Origin: CAKOSP01 sp964370755
GTDB lineage: Bacteria > Bacillota_I > Bacilli_A > RF39 > UBA660
Direction of reading: 5' to 3'
Length of the DNA: 58,660 bases
Assembly (NCBI GenBank): GCA_964370755.1
Contig: CAYJKL010000005.1
Location: forward strand, 1 to 58,660
A model generated the notes under the pieces. That model did not search any database. It was not told the origin of the DNA and worked only from the letters and a program-made list of their open reading frames with translations. Below are positions 9,029-17,798 of the stretch, piece by piece. Position 1 is the stretch's first letter, and each line of letters begins with the position of its first letter. Both the position numbers and the translations under genes were made by a program.

Positions 9029-9127
9029 ACAAGAACCGGCATATAAGTCTTATTTAACTTATTCGTCTGCGAATATAAGAGTTATGTTTTTAACTCAGTT
9101 ATATAAACTCTGCCGGTTCTTTTTTAT
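9029..9127 (+). ncRNA. Candidate structured small RNA, ~95 nt, unknown family
   Basis: AAGAACCGGCA (9031-9041) pairs perfectly with TGCCGGTTCTT (9111-9121) and a T-run follows, so the closing helix doubles as the terminator. Inside are further hairpins: TATTCG-TCTG-CGAATA (9060-9075), GAGTTA...TAACTC (9079-9096), and a weaker one at 9044-9061; some compete with each other (TCTTAT 9048-9053 can also pair with ATAAGA 9075-9080). Promoter position and closing stem agree, so this looks like a self-contained gene rather than only the terminator of the gene ending at 8960. It has no tRNA consensus and no recognisable SRP or 6S signature. Confidence 0.55.
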
Positions 9128-9174
9128 GGTAAATACAATATGTTTATATTTTTGTAATAAAAATTTTAAATCGT

Positions 9175-9203
9175 TTGACAATTATGAAAAAACAAAGTAA
9201 AAT
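9175..9203 (+). promoter_or_regulatory. Promoter of the aspS T-box transcript
   Basis: A perfect TTGACA (9175-9180), 17-base spacer and TAAAAT (9198-9203). Transcription should begin near 9210, giving a leader of about 220 bases before aspS. Confidence 0.8.
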
Positions 9204-9209
9204 ATAAGT

Positions 9210-9411
9210 ATATTATTTGTTTGAAGGAGTAATTTAATATTATTTTTAAGAGAGTCTATGTAGGGTGAGAGTAGATAAATATATATTAAATGAAGACATC
9301 AAATGTTATGAATAAGCGTAATTCTGCGTTAAAGATAAAGAGCATAGAATCCTATGAAATAAGGTGGTACCGCGGGTAAAACTCGTCCTTATATTTCATG
9401 GGGTTTTTATT
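9210..9411 (+). promoter_or_regulatory. T-box riboswitch (Asp) upstream of aspS
   Basis: The T-box core AAGGTGGTACCGCGGG is at 9361-9376. The terminator pairs CCTATGAAATAAGG (9351-9364) with CCTTATATTTCATGGGG (9387-9403) and ends in a T-run; the alternative antiterminator would form when uncharged tRNA binds. Stem I contains AGAGAGTC at 9249-9256 and a specifier candidate GAC (9295-9297) in the context GAA-GAC-A, matching Asp and the downstream gene. Uncharged tRNA-Asp should therefore allow aspS transcription. Confidence 0.9.
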
Positions 9412-9433
9412 TTTTTAAAGAAAGGAAAGAAAT

Positions 9434-11170
9434 ATGAAAACAATAATGAATAATACACTAAGTATTAAAAATTTAAATGGAGAAGTAACATTATATGGTT
9501 TTGTTGCTAAAAAAAGAAATTTAGGAGGACTTATTTTTATCGATCTTAGAGATAGAAGCGGGATTGTCCAAATAGTAGTGAAGCCAGAAAGTGATTATTT
9601 TAACGTTGCTGAAACTCTTAAAAGTGAATATGTAATAAAAGTAACTGGTATAGTGTTAAAAAGAGAAAGTGCTAATGCGAGTTTGGCAACTGGAGAAATT
9701 GAAGTTGAGGCAATTTCTGTGGATGTTTTAAATGAATCTAAAGAGCTTCCGTTTGAAATAAGTGATAATACTACTGCGCTTGAAGATACAAGGCTTAAAT
9801 ATAGATATTTAGATTTAAGAAGGGGAAGTTTAAGTAACTCTTTAATTGTACGTCATAAAATTACGATGGCTATTAGAAATCATTTAAATAATAATGATTT
9901 TATTGAAGTTGAAACTCCGGTTTTATGTAAAAGTACACCAGAAGGTGCTAGAGATTACTTAGTTCCATCAAGAGTAAGTGCTGGAGAGTTTTATGCGCTT
10001 CCTCAGTCTCCGCAACTTTTTAAACAGCTTTTAATGGTAGGTGGCTTAGAAAAATATTTTCAAATTGCTAAATGTTTTAGAGATGAAGATTTGAGAGCAG
10101 ATAGACAACCTGAATTTACACAAGTAGATATTGAGATGAGTTATGTTGATGAAGATGATATTATGAGTGCTAGTGAAAAGCTTATTAAAAATGTTTTTAA
10201 AGAAGTTAAGGATGTAGAGCTAAAATTACCTCTTGATAGAATGAAGTATGATGATGCAATTAAATTATATGGTTCTGATAAACCAGATTTAAGATTTGAT
10301 ATGCCTATAATAGATTTAAATGGTATTTTTGAAAATATTGATATTGAATTTATGAAGGGCAAAGAAATTAATGGTTTACTTGTTAAGAATAGTGCGGATA
10401 AATACTCTAGAAAAGAAATTGATAAGCTAACTGATTTTGTTAAACTTTATAAAGCTGGTGGTCTTGCTTATTTAAAACTTGAAGATGAAATAAGTGGGTC
10501 TATTGCTAAGTTTTTAACTGAAGATAATAAAAATGAATTAATAAATAGTCTTGAAATGAGTAAAAATGATATTTTATTTATTGTTGCTGATAATTATGAT
10601 GTTACTAAGACTAGTTTAGGTAATTTAAGATGTAAACTTGGTAAAGATTTAGAATTAATTGATTATAGCATTTATAAAGCACTTTGGGTTACTGACTTTC
10701 CTGCTTTTGAATATAGTGAAGAGATGGATAGATATGTGGCGACTCATCATCCGTTTACTATGCCTAAAGATGAGGATATAGATAAACTTATAAGTGATCC
10801 TGGGTCTTGCTATTCAAAAGCATATGACTTAGTTATTAATGGATATGAAGCTGGTGGAGGCTCTATTCGTATACATAAAGAAGATGTGCAAGAAAAAATG
10901 TTTAAAGCGCTTGATTTAAGTAGTGAAGATGTTAATGAAAAATTTGGTTTTTTTGTAGAAGCTTTAAAATATGGAACTCCTCCGCATGGTGGTATAGCAT
11001 TTGGTCTTGATAGACTTACTATGCTTTTAACTGGTACTGAAAATATTAGAGATGTTATTGCGTTTCCTAAGACTGCTAGTGCGTCTTGTTTAATGAGTGA
11101 ATGTCCTAGTAATGTAGATAAAAAACAGCTTGATGAACTTAAAATTAGCTTGAACATTGACAAAAAGTAA
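9434..11170 (+). CDS. aspS: Aspartyl-tRNA synthetase
   Basis: This 578-residue bacterial-type AspRS has an N-terminal OB-fold anticodon domain (VTLYGFVAKKRNLGGLIFID), class II motif 2 (FRDEDLRADRQPEFTQVD), the inserted GAD domain at roughly 270-420, and motif 3 (GIAFGLDRLTMLL). It charges tRNA-Asp. Controlled by its own T-box, it is separated from hisS, unlike the hisS-aspS operon of Bacillus. An AsnRS and GatCAB also occur in this window, so whether this AspRS also charges tRNA-Asn cannot be judged here. Ribosome-binding site AAGGAAAG precedes the ATG. Confidence 0.97.
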   Translation: MKTIMNNTLSIKNLNGEVTLYGFVAKKRNLGGLIFIDLRDRSGIVQIVVKPESDYFNVAETLKSEYVIKVTGIVLKRESANASLATGEIEVEAISVDVLNESKELPFEISDNTTALEDTRLKYRYLDLRRGSLSNSLIVRHKITMAIRNHLNNNDFIEVETPVLCKSTPEGARDYLVPSRVSAGEFYALPQSPQLFKQLLMVGGLEKYFQIAKCFRDEDLRADRQPEFTQVDIEMSYVDEDDIMSASEKLIKNVFKEVKDVELKLPLDRMKYDDAIKLYGSDKPDLRFDMPIIDLNGIFENIDIEFMKGKEINGLLVKNSADKYSRKEIDKLTDFVKLYKAGGLAYLKLEDEISGSIAKFLTEDNKNELINSLEMSKNDILFIVADNYDVTKTSLGNLRCKLGKDLELIDYSIYKALWVTDFPAFEYSEEMDRYVATHHPFTMPKDEDIDKLISDPGSCYSKAYDLVINGYEAGGGSIRIHKEDVQEKMFKALDLSSEDVNEKFGFFVEALKYGTPPHGGIAFGLDRLTMLLTGTENIRDVIAFPKTASASCLMSECPSNVDKKQLDELKISLNIDKK

Positions 11171-11185
11171 CAAATATGATATAAT
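11157..11185 (+). promoter_or_regulatory. Consensus sigma-A promoter for the 11215-13055 pair
   Basis: TTGACA (11157-11162), exactly 17 bases, then TATAAT (11180-11185): a perfect match to consensus. The -35 lies inside the last codons of aspS. No terminator separates aspS from it, so the downstream pair has at least a strong promoter of its own. Confidence 0.85.
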
Positions 11186-11214
11186 TTTAGATAGTTACAA
11201 AGGGGGTAGCGATT

Positions 11215-11820
11215 ATGAATTTAGGTTATACGATGAATACTGATATTAATGGTAAGAACGTTGAGTTAAGTCTTGATAGTGATGTACTTGATTTATTTGA
11301 ACAATATCATAGTATTTTGGATATTAGATTTGGTGCAGTTGATGTTCTTCTTCTAAAATATAATTTAGCTAATAAACTAGATGATAAAGATAAGATGAAA
11401 TTACAAGATAATTTGCTTGAAAAAACTAAAGCAATTATATATGGTTATGTAAGTAGTAATAAAAATAATAGATTTATTAAAGAAAATACTGATTTATTTG
11501 TTGAAGCTATGCTTAATCGTTATATTGGACTTCTTTTTGAAGTTATTAATAAAGATGGTTTAGAGTTTGTTGATGGATCTAGGGTTTTTCAAGATAGTTT
11601 AGAAAAATATAATTTAGAAATTCTGGGTAATTCATTAAAATATGACGTTGATTTTGATACGAAACTAAGATACTTTGATTTACTTAAGTTAAGTGAAGAG
11701 GAATTTAGCCTTGTAAGTTTTGCATCTGCTGAAGTTATGAATATGTTTTTAGTAGAATATATGGATTCGGTTAAAAATTTAGATTTATATAATGGTGGAT
11801 TATATGGTGGTAGAGTATAA
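11215..11820 (+). CDS. Unknown 201-residue cytoplasmic protein
   Basis: No signal peptide, no membrane segment and no recognised motif; probably mostly alpha-helical (long Leu/Lys/Asp heptad-like runs), ending in a short Gly-rich tail (YNGGLYGGRV). It follows a strong GGGGG ribosome-binding site and lies two bases before a J-domain gene, under a shared consensus promoter. Co-expression with a J-protein suggests a client or partner, but nothing in the sequence tests this. Confidence 0.7.
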   Translation: MNLGYTMNTDINGKNVELSLDSDVLDLFEQYHSILDIRFGAVDVLLLKYNLANKLDDKDKMKLQDNLLEKTKAIIYGYVSSNKNNRFIKENTDLFVEAMLNRYIGLLFEVINKDGLEFVDGSRVFQDSLEKYNLEILGNSLKYDVDFDTKLRYFDLLKLSEEEFSLVSFASAEVMNMFLVEYMDSVKNLDLYNGGLYGGRV

Positions 11821-11822
11821 TT

Positions 11823-13055
11823 ATGATTGATGAATTTAATGATGATTTAAGTTCTTTTAGAAGTTTAAATACATTTGCTGAAGCTAAGAAAATGTATAGA
11901 AAGTTATCTAAGAAGTATCACCCTGATATTAATAAAATAAGTGATACATATATGAAGCAAATTAATGCTGATTATGAAGTGCTTGATTTGTATTTTAATA
12001 AAAATGGAGCTTTGGTTTTTACTGATATTTCTAATGAAAATGTAGTTATATTTGATGAAGAAGATGAAGTTGAAACTTTTACTCCTTATGTTGTAAATGA
12101 TGGAGATATTAATTTCTATAATTTTGAATGTGAGCAACATCATATGTATGTTATTTTAATGGATGCAGGTATTTTTTATGAGCGTAGATTTAATGTTGAT
12201 TATTTTAATAAATATAATGAGGCTTATAAAGAAATTGGTACACTTTTAAAGTATAATAATGTAAGTATGACGACATTTACTAGTTTTTCTGATCAAAAGC
12301 TTAAAAAAGTTCGTTTGGAAATAACTAAAATCTATAACAAATATTTAAAAGAAGCTTTAAAAGAATTTTTCGTGAAAAATGGGATAACTTGTAAAGAAAG
12401 TAAATCTTACTTTTATAAGAAAATTAAATTAAAGGAAAATAAAGAATTTTGGTATGATGATATAAATATATCAAGACTTATAACTAAGTGTGAAAGTTTA
12501 TTAAAAGGTAAGGAATATGAAATTGCTAAAATGCAAGAAACTTATGAACTGTCATTTGAAAGTGAACTTTTTCACATAACAAATATTATAACTACTAATT
12601 CAAGTTTATCTATTGATAATAAGAATGCGCTTGTAAATAAAATTTATAGTCGTATTAATCTTACAAAGAATGTTATTGCAGATACTTTGATAAAAGAACC
12701 TATAACAAGAGAGGAACTTGATACAGTAATTCAAAGTCAAAAACATGAAATAATTCAGTATCTTGATTCTTTACTTGCTAAACAAGAGTTTAGTTTGAAT
12801 GTTCATAATATTTGCTCGAATTTTAAAATTAATGTTGAACATACTATTGATTGTTTAGCAGTTACTGCTGATGATAAAGAAAATTATATAAATTATTTAT
12901 GTAGTTTTGTATCTGATATTGAAAGTGGTAAAATAGTGATTAGTTTTGGGTTACTTGATGTAATTATGAGATCTAGATTTGATAGTTTAGATTCACTTAT
13001 TAATTTGGTAAATTCAATAAAAAGTACGTTACAAAAAACTTATGATATTTCGTAA
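11823..13055 (+). CDS. J-domain (DnaJ-like) protein
   Basis: An N-terminal J domain (residues ~1-60) contains YRKLSKKYHPDINK with the HPD tripeptide that stimulates DnaK ATPase. The remaining ~350 residues are helical and unlike the Gly/Phe and zinc-finger regions of true DnaJ, so this is a specialised co-chaperone, not the housekeeping one. It starts two bases after the preceding unknown gene, suggesting co-translation. The terminator overlaps its last codons. The C-terminal domain is not recognised. Confidence 0.8.
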   Translation: MIDEFNDDLSSFRSLNTFAEAKKMYRKLSKKYHPDINKISDTYMKQINADYEVLDLYFNKNGALVFTDISNENVVIFDEEDEVETFTPYVVNDGDINFYNFECEQHHMYVILMDAGIFYERRFNVDYFNKYNEAYKEIGTLLKYNNVSMTTFTSFSDQKLKKVRLEITKIYNKYLKEALKEFFVKNGITCKESKSYFYKKIKLKENKEFWYDDINISRLITKCESLLKGKEYEIAKMQETYELSFESELFHITNIITTNSSLSIDNKNALVNKIYSRINLTKNVIADTLIKEPITREELDTVIQSQKHEIIQYLDSLLAKQEFSLNVHNICSNFKINVEHTIDCLAVTADDKENYINYLCSFVSDIESGKIVISFGLLDVIMRSRFDSLDSLINLVNSIKSTLQKTYDIS

Positions 13056-13063
13056 GTTTTTTT
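13034..13063 (+). terminator. Terminator of the J-domain gene
   Basis: AAAACTTA (13035-13042) pairs with TAAGTTTT (13053-13060) followed by T-run; the stem spans the stop codon. Confidence 0.75.
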
Positions 13064-13108
13064 AATTTTATTTACTTTCTATAAGTATGTCGTAAGAATA
13101 GAATTGAA

Positions 13109-13135
13109 ATATGATGTAAATATCATATGTTTTTT
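13109..13135 (+). terminator. Second terminator-like hairpin
   Basis: ATATGAT (13109-13115), a six-base loop, ATCATAT (13122-13128), then GTTTTTT. It lies 46 bases after the first terminator and just before the hisS promoter, so it may act as a back-up stop. Confidence 0.55.
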
Positions 13136-13155
13136 GGAATAAATTTGGTTTTTGC

Positions 13156-13184
13156 TTGCAATGAGCCTTAATTTGGTGTAATAT
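13156..13184 (+). promoter_or_regulatory. Promoter of the hisS T-box operon
   Basis: TTGCAA (13156-13161), 17-base spacer, TAATAT (13179-13184), placing the start near 13191 ahead of the T-box leader. Confidence 0.65.
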
Positions 13185-13190
13185 AAATGT

Positions 13191-13390
13191 ATACAATTTT
13201 TTCCTGTAAGTGGAGTACTGTGTTTAAATATATTATAGAGAGAGCTAAGTTGGTGTAAATGCTTATATATGAATGCTAGGAAGAACACATTTATAAATAA
13301 TGGAAAAACGCGTTTTGCGATAAAAATAATGAAGTCTAAAATTAAGGTGGTACCGCGTGATTTATCTCGCCCTTATGTTTTAGGCTTTTT
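13191..13390 (+). promoter_or_regulatory. T-box riboswitch upstream of hisS-asnS-gatCAB
   Basis: The T-box core AAGGTGGTACCGCG is at 13344-13357. The terminator pairs GTCTAAAATTAAGG (13334-13347) with CCTTATGTTTTAGGC (13371-13385) and ends in a T-run. In the same register as the Asp codon of the aspS leader (GAA-NNN-A) stands CAC (13286-13288), a His codon. The Asn codon AAC (13284-13286) overlaps it by one base. Because the operon encodes both HisRS and AsnRS plus the amidotransferase, a double specifier is plausible; the single His specifier is the conservative reading. Confidence 0.9.
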
Positions 13391-13411
13391 ATATTTTAGA
13401 AAGGATATTTT

Positions 13412-14662
13412 ATGATAACAAAACCAAAAGGAACGTATGATATTTATGGAAAGGGAGCAATAATTCTTGAAAATATTGAAGATATAATAAAAGATTATAT
13501 GAAACTTTATAATGTGAACTTTATTAGAACTCCGATATTTGAATCAAGTGAACTTTTTCATAGAGGAGTTGGAGAGACTACTGATATAGTTTCTAAAGAG
13601 ACTTATGATTTTAAAGATAGAGGTGATAGAAATATTACTCTTAGACCAGAGGGAACTGCTAGTGTTGCTAGAAGTTTAATTGAAAATAAACTTTATGGAA
13701 ATAGAAATGATATCCTTAAGTATTTTTATATTGGACCTATGTATAGATATGAAAGACCTCAAGCTGGAAGATATAGAGAGTTTACTCAGTTTGGGATTGA
13801 AGTATTTAATTCAAGTAGTATAAAAGTAGATGCTGAGATTATTAGTTTAGGTTTTAATTTATTTAATGAACTTGGATTTAGTGATGTAACTGTTCATATT
13901 AATAGTCTTGGTGATATGGAAAGTCGTGAGAATTATAAAAATGCTTTAAAAGAGTATATTAAGCCTCACCTTGATACTTTGTGCGGGGACTGTAAGAAAA
14001 GATTTGAAACTAATCCGCTTAGAATTATTGATTGTAAAGTTGATAGTGATAAAGATATATTTAAAAATTTACCTAAGATTACTGATTATTTAAGTGATGA
14101 GAGTAGTGTTCGTTTTAAAGAGTTACAAAAACTTTTAACGATTCTAGAAGTGGATTATGAAGTTAATCCAAAAATTGTTAGAGGACTTGATTATTATACT
14201 GAGAATGTATATGAATTTATTAATGAAGAAGGAATTACTTTAGGTGGTGGAGGTAGATATGATAATCTAGTTGCTTCGCTTGATGGACCTAGTATTCCTG
14301 CGGTAGGTTTTGCGCTTGGTCTTGATAGAATTATTTTAGAACTTAGTAAAAAAGTTGGTGAACTTAGTGATTATAATAATTTAGATGTATTTATTCTTGC
14401 GATTAGTGAAGAAGAGAAGTATCATGGGTTAAAACTTGCTCAAAGTTTAAGACTTAATGGAATACTTACTGAACTTAGTATAAATGATCTTAGTATGAAG
14501 TCTCAGTTTAAACTAGCAGATAATTATAATAGTAAATTTATTCTTATTTTAAAAGATGAAGATTTACAAAAAGGATTAATTAATATAAAAGATAATGCGA
14601 CTAAAGAAGAAGTTTTACTTGATGAGAGTGAAGTTATTGATTATTTAGTTCAAAATATGTAA
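13412..14662 (+). CDS. hisS: Histidyl-tRNA synthetase
   Basis: This 416-residue class II enzyme shows motif 2 (TLRPEGTASVARS), the HisRS signature RGLDYYTENVYEF (residues ~250) and motif 3 (AVGFALGLDRIILEL), with a C-terminal anticodon-binding domain from about residue 325. It charges tRNA-His. First gene of a T-box-controlled operon; asnS starts 12 bases after its stop. Confidence 0.97.
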   Translation: MITKPKGTYDIYGKGAIILENIEDIIKDYMKLYNVNFIRTPIFESSELFHRGVGETTDIVSKETYDFKDRGDRNITLRPEGTASVARSLIENKLYGNRNDILKYFYIGPMYRYERPQAGRYREFTQFGIEVFNSSSIKVDAEIISLGFNLFNELGFSDVTVHINSLGDMESRENYKNALKEYIKPHLDTLCGDCKKRFETNPLRIIDCKVDSDKDIFKNLPKITDYLSDESSVRFKELQKLLTILEVDYEVNPKIVRGLDYYTENVYEFINEEGITLGGGGRYDNLVASLDGPSIPAVGFALGLDRIILELSKKVGELSDYNNLDVFILAISEEEKYHGLKLAQSLRLNGILTELSINDLSMKSQFKLADNYNSKFILILKDEDLQKGLINIKDNATKEEVLLDESEVIDYLVQNM

Positions 14663-14674
14663 AGGGTGATTAAA

Positions 14675-16033
14675 ATGGAAATTAAAAAATTATATGAAAC
14701 TTATAAAGAAAGTTTTGATAAAGAAGTTAAAATAAAAGGATGGATAAGAAATCATCGTAAACAAAAAGATTTTGGTTTTATTGATTTTAGTGATGGTACT
14801 TGTTTTAAAACTGTTCAAGTTGTTTATGATAGAAGTATTAGTAATTTTGAAGAGATTAGTAAGATTTTAGTTGGAGCATCTTTAGAAATAGATGGTATAG
14901 TTTTAAAATCTGAAGGAAATCAAGATTTTGAGATTAAAGCTATTAATATTACTGTTGTAGGAGAGTGTCCAGAGGATTATCCTATTCAGCCTAAAAGACA
15001 TACTAGAGAATTTTTAAGAGAGGAAGCGTACCTTCGTCCTAGAACTAATTTATTTAATGCGGTATTTAAAGTAAGAAGTGTTGCTTCAATGGCTATTCAT
15101 AAGTATTATCAAGATAGAGGGTATGTGTATTTTCATGCTCCGATTCTTTCTGCGTCTGATTGCGAAGGGGCTGGAGAAATGTTTACAGTTACTACGCTTG
15201 ACGCGACTAAAGATAATAAAAATTATGATAAAGATTTCTTTGGTAAAAAAGTTGGTTTAACTGTTTCTGGGCAACTTGAAGCTGAAACGTTTGCCACGGC
15301 TTTTTCTAAAACTTATACTTTTGGGCCTACTTTTAGAGCTGAGAATTCTAATACTAAGATTCATGCTGCTGAGTTTTGGATGATGGAACCTGAAATTGCG
15401 TTTTGTGATTTAGCTGGTAATATGGATATTATGGAAGATTTTTTGAAGTATGCAGTTAAGTATATTTTAGAAAATGCTAGCGATGAAATGAAATTTTTAG
15501 ATAGTTTTGTTGAAAAAGGTTTAATAGAAAAACTTGAAAAGTTGATATCTTCTGAGTTTAAAAGAATTACGCATGAAGAGACTATTGAAATTCTTAAAAG
15601 TGCTGATAAAAAGTGGGAATTTGAGCCTAAGCATGGAGAAGATATTGCTAAAGAACATGAAAAGTATATTACTGAGTACTTTAACTGTCCAGTATTTATT
15701 TATAACTGGCCAAAAGATATTAAATCATTTTATATGAAACTTAATGAAGATGGGAAGACTGTTGCGGCTGTTGATTTAGAAATTCCTGGTGTTGGTGAGC
15801 TTATGGGTGGTTCTCAAAGAGAAGAAGATTATGATAAACTTGCTAAGAGAATGGATGATATGAATGTGTCTAAAGAAGAGCTTTCTTGGTATTTAAATTT
15901 AAGAAAATTTGGAACAGTTCCTCATTCTGGATTTGGTATGGGATTTGAAAGATTACTTATGTATGTTACTGGTGTAGATAATATTCGTGATGTAGTGCCT
16001 TACTATAGAACTCCAAATAATTGTGATTTTTAA
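14675..16033 (+). CDS. asnS: Asparaginyl-tRNA synthetase
   Basis: This 452-residue class IIb synthetase has an N-terminal OB-fold (VKIKGWIRNHRKQKDFGFID). The catalytic core carries SDCEGAGEMFTV, characteristic of AsnRS rather than AspRS, motif 2 around TFRAENSNTKIHAAEFWMME, and motif 3 (SGFGMGFERLLMYVTG). I chose the ATG at 14675, six bases after AAAGGGTG; the in-frame GTG at 14666 lies inside that ribosome-binding site. It directly charges tRNA-Asn, so GatCAB in the same operon is presumably needed mainly for Gln-tRNA-Gln. Confidence 0.95.
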   Translation: MEIKKLYETYKESFDKEVKIKGWIRNHRKQKDFGFIDFSDGTCFKTVQVVYDRSISNFEEISKILVGASLEIDGIVLKSEGNQDFEIKAINITVVGECPEDYPIQPKRHTREFLREEAYLRPRTNLFNAVFKVRSVASMAIHKYYQDRGYVYFHAPILSASDCEGAGEMFTVTTLDATKDNKNYDKDFFGKKVGLTVSGQLEAETFATAFSKTYTFGPTFRAENSNTKIHAAEFWMMEPEIAFCDLAGNMDIMEDFLKYAVKYILENASDEMKFLDSFVEKGLIEKLEKLISSEFKRITHEETIEILKSADKKWEFEPKHGEDIAKEHEKYITEYFNCPVFIYNWPKDIKSFYMKLNEDGKTVAAVDLEIPGVGELMGGSQREEDYDKLAKRMDDMNVSKEELSWYLNLRKFGTVPHSGFGMGFERLLMYVTGVDNIRDVVPYYRTPNNCDF

Positions 16034-16045
16034 GAAAGGATTTTT

Positions 16046-16357
16046 ATGAATTTTACAAAAGAAATTATAGATATGTATGCTGATAAATTATTAATTGGTT
16101 TAACTGATGAAGAAAATAAAATGGTTTTAGAAGAATTTAGTATAATTGATGCGCATATTAAAAAGATAAATGAGATTGAAAGCATAGAGACTGTGAGTCC
16201 TATGTCTTTTGCGCTTGATGATTTTTCTTATAATTTAAGAGAAGATGATATGCATGATAATAGTGATATAGATGATATTTTGAAGAACTGTAGTGATGTA
16301 TCTGGGCGTGAAGTTGAAATTCCGAAGGTGGTGAATAAAAATGAATCTAATGAGTAA
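16046..16357 (+). CDS. gatC: Asp/Glu-tRNA amidotransferase subunit C
   Basis: This 103-residue protein fits GatC in size and order: N-terminal helices with 'YADKLLIGLTDEENKMVLEEF', a middle region 'INEIESIETVSPMSFALDDF' resembling the family's 'pt.hp' loop, and an acidic C-terminus. GatC helps GatA fold and pack on GatB. It follows AAGAAAGGA and overlaps gatA by 17 bases, indicating coupled translation. Confidence 0.85.
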   Translation: MNFTKEIIDMYADKLLIGLTDEENKMVLEEFSIIDAHIKKINEIESIETVSPMSFALDDFSYNLREDDMHDNSDIDDILKNCSDVSGREVEIPKVVNKNESNE

Positions 16358-17798
16358 GAGTATAACTGAAATTAATAAGTTATTAATTAGTGGTGAGATT
16401 ACTAGCGAGGAATTAGTTAAAGAATCTTTAGATAAAAGTTTTAATATTCAAGAAAAATGTAATGCATTTGTTACTATTTTAGAGAGCCCTAGTAATGATA
16501 TTAAATCTGATAGTATGCTTTCTGGGATTCCTTTTGGTGTTAAAGATAATTATTCTACTAAGGATATTCTTAGTACGGGTTCTTCAAATACACTTAAAAA
16601 TTATGTTCCATTTTTTGATGCGACTGCGGTTAAAAATTTAAAAAATGCTGGAGCAGTTATTGTAAATAAAACTGTTTTAGATGAATTTGGAATGGGTGGT
16701 ACTGGTACTACTGGTCATACTGGAGTTGTTAAAAATCCTTGGAACATTACTAAGATGTGTGCTGGGTCATCTGCTGGGTCTGCTGCGGCTGTTGCTGCTG
16801 GTGTTTATCCTTATGCACTTGGCTCTGATACTGGAGATTCTATTAGAAAACCTGCTGCTTACTGCGGTATTGTTGGGTATAAACCGACATATGGTATGAT
16901 ATCTAGATATGGACTTTTTGCTTTTGCAAGTAGCCTTGATACATGTGGTGTATTTACTAGAAATGTAGAAGATGCTGCTATAGTAGTTGATGCTATGAAA
17001 GGTATTGATAAAAACGATATGACAAGTTTTGATTCTGGTAATATTAAGTTATTTGATAGTTTAAAAACTAAGAATGAGAATCTTAAAGTTTGTTATATTA
17101 AAGAGTTATGTGATATTAATAATTATGATAACCCAAGTAGTGAGCTTACCTCGCATTTAAGTAACTTTCATAGTACTTTAGATATTTTAAGAAATGAGGG
17201 ATTTGATGTAGTAGAGGAGTCTATTTCTCAAAATATTTTAAATGCAGTAAACAGTGCATACGTTGTTATTAGCTGTGCTGAGGCTACTAGTAATTTATCT
17301 AATTTAACTGGTATTAGTTTTGGACCAAGATCTAATAAAGATAATTATATTGATATGATGAAAGATTTTAGAACTAATGGTTTTTCTACACTTATTAAAA
17401 GAAGATTTGTTATAGGATCTTATGTTTTAGAGGCTAGTAATAAAGATAAATATTTTCATAATGCACAAAGACTTAGAAGACTAGTAGTTGATAAATATAA
17501 AGATTTATTTAAAAAATATGATGGTATTATTTTACCTGCGGGAGCTGGTCCTGCTAAAGATTTAAGTTTAGCTAATGAAGTTATGGATAGTAAAGTTAAT
17601 GCACTTGAAGATCATATGCAAATAGGTAACTTTGGTGGTTTTCCATCAATTACAATACCTAATGGTTTTATAAATAATCTTCCTGTTGGAATTAATATTA
17701 CTGGTAACTGTTATGAAGATGAAACTGTTTTAAATATAGCAAAAACTCTTGAAGATAATATGACTTATAAAAATCAAGTTGCAAAGGAGGTGTTATAA
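16341..17798 (+). CDS. gatA: Asp/Glu-tRNA amidotransferase subunit A
   Basis: This 485-residue amidase-signature protein has the catalytic Lys in GIPFGVKDNYS (K68), the Ser-rich AGSSAGSAAAVAAG (around 141-154) and the nucleophile Ser in GSDTGDSIRKPA (S167), so the Ser-cisSer-Lys triad is intact. Several glycines of the usual GGSSGGS are Ala. It releases ammonia from Gln (or Asn) for GatB. The start at 16341 is seven bases after AAGGTGGTG, inside the end of gatC. Confidence 0.95.
   Translation: MNLMSKSITEINKLLISGEITSEELVKESLDKSFNIQEKCNAFVTILESPSNDIKSDSMLSGIPFGVKDNYSTKDILSTGSSNTLKNYVPFFDATAVKNLKNAGAVIVNKTVLDEFGMGGTGTTGHTGVVKNPWNITKMCAGSSAGSAAAVAAGVYPYALGSDTGDSIRKPAAYCGIVGYKPTYGMISRYGLFAFASSLDTCGVFTRNVEDAAIVVDAMKGIDKNDMTSFDSGNIKLFDSLKTKNENLKVCYIKELCDINNYDNPSSELTSHLSNFHSTLDILRNEGFDVVEESISQNILNAVNSAYVVISCAEATSNLSNLTGISFGPRSNKDNYIDMMKDFRTNGFSTLIKRRFVIGSYVLEASNKDKYFHNAQRLRRLVVDKYKDLFKKYDGIILPAGAGPAKDLSLANEVMDSKVNALEDHMQIGNFGGFPSITIPNGFINNLPVGINITGNCYEDETVLNIAKTLEDNMTYKNQVAKEVL

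Noticed and set aside
9031..9121. The cloverleaf-like shape could be a tRNA or tRNA-like gene
   Set aside because: No anticodon arm of the right size, no GGTTCGAATCC-type T-loop, an 11-bp closing stem instead of 7, and no CCA end.
8973..9200. 75-codon open frame over the small RNA and T-box promoter
   Set aside because: No ribosome-binding site, it crosses a terminator-like stem and a promoter, and its composition looks like translated non-coding AT-rich DNA.
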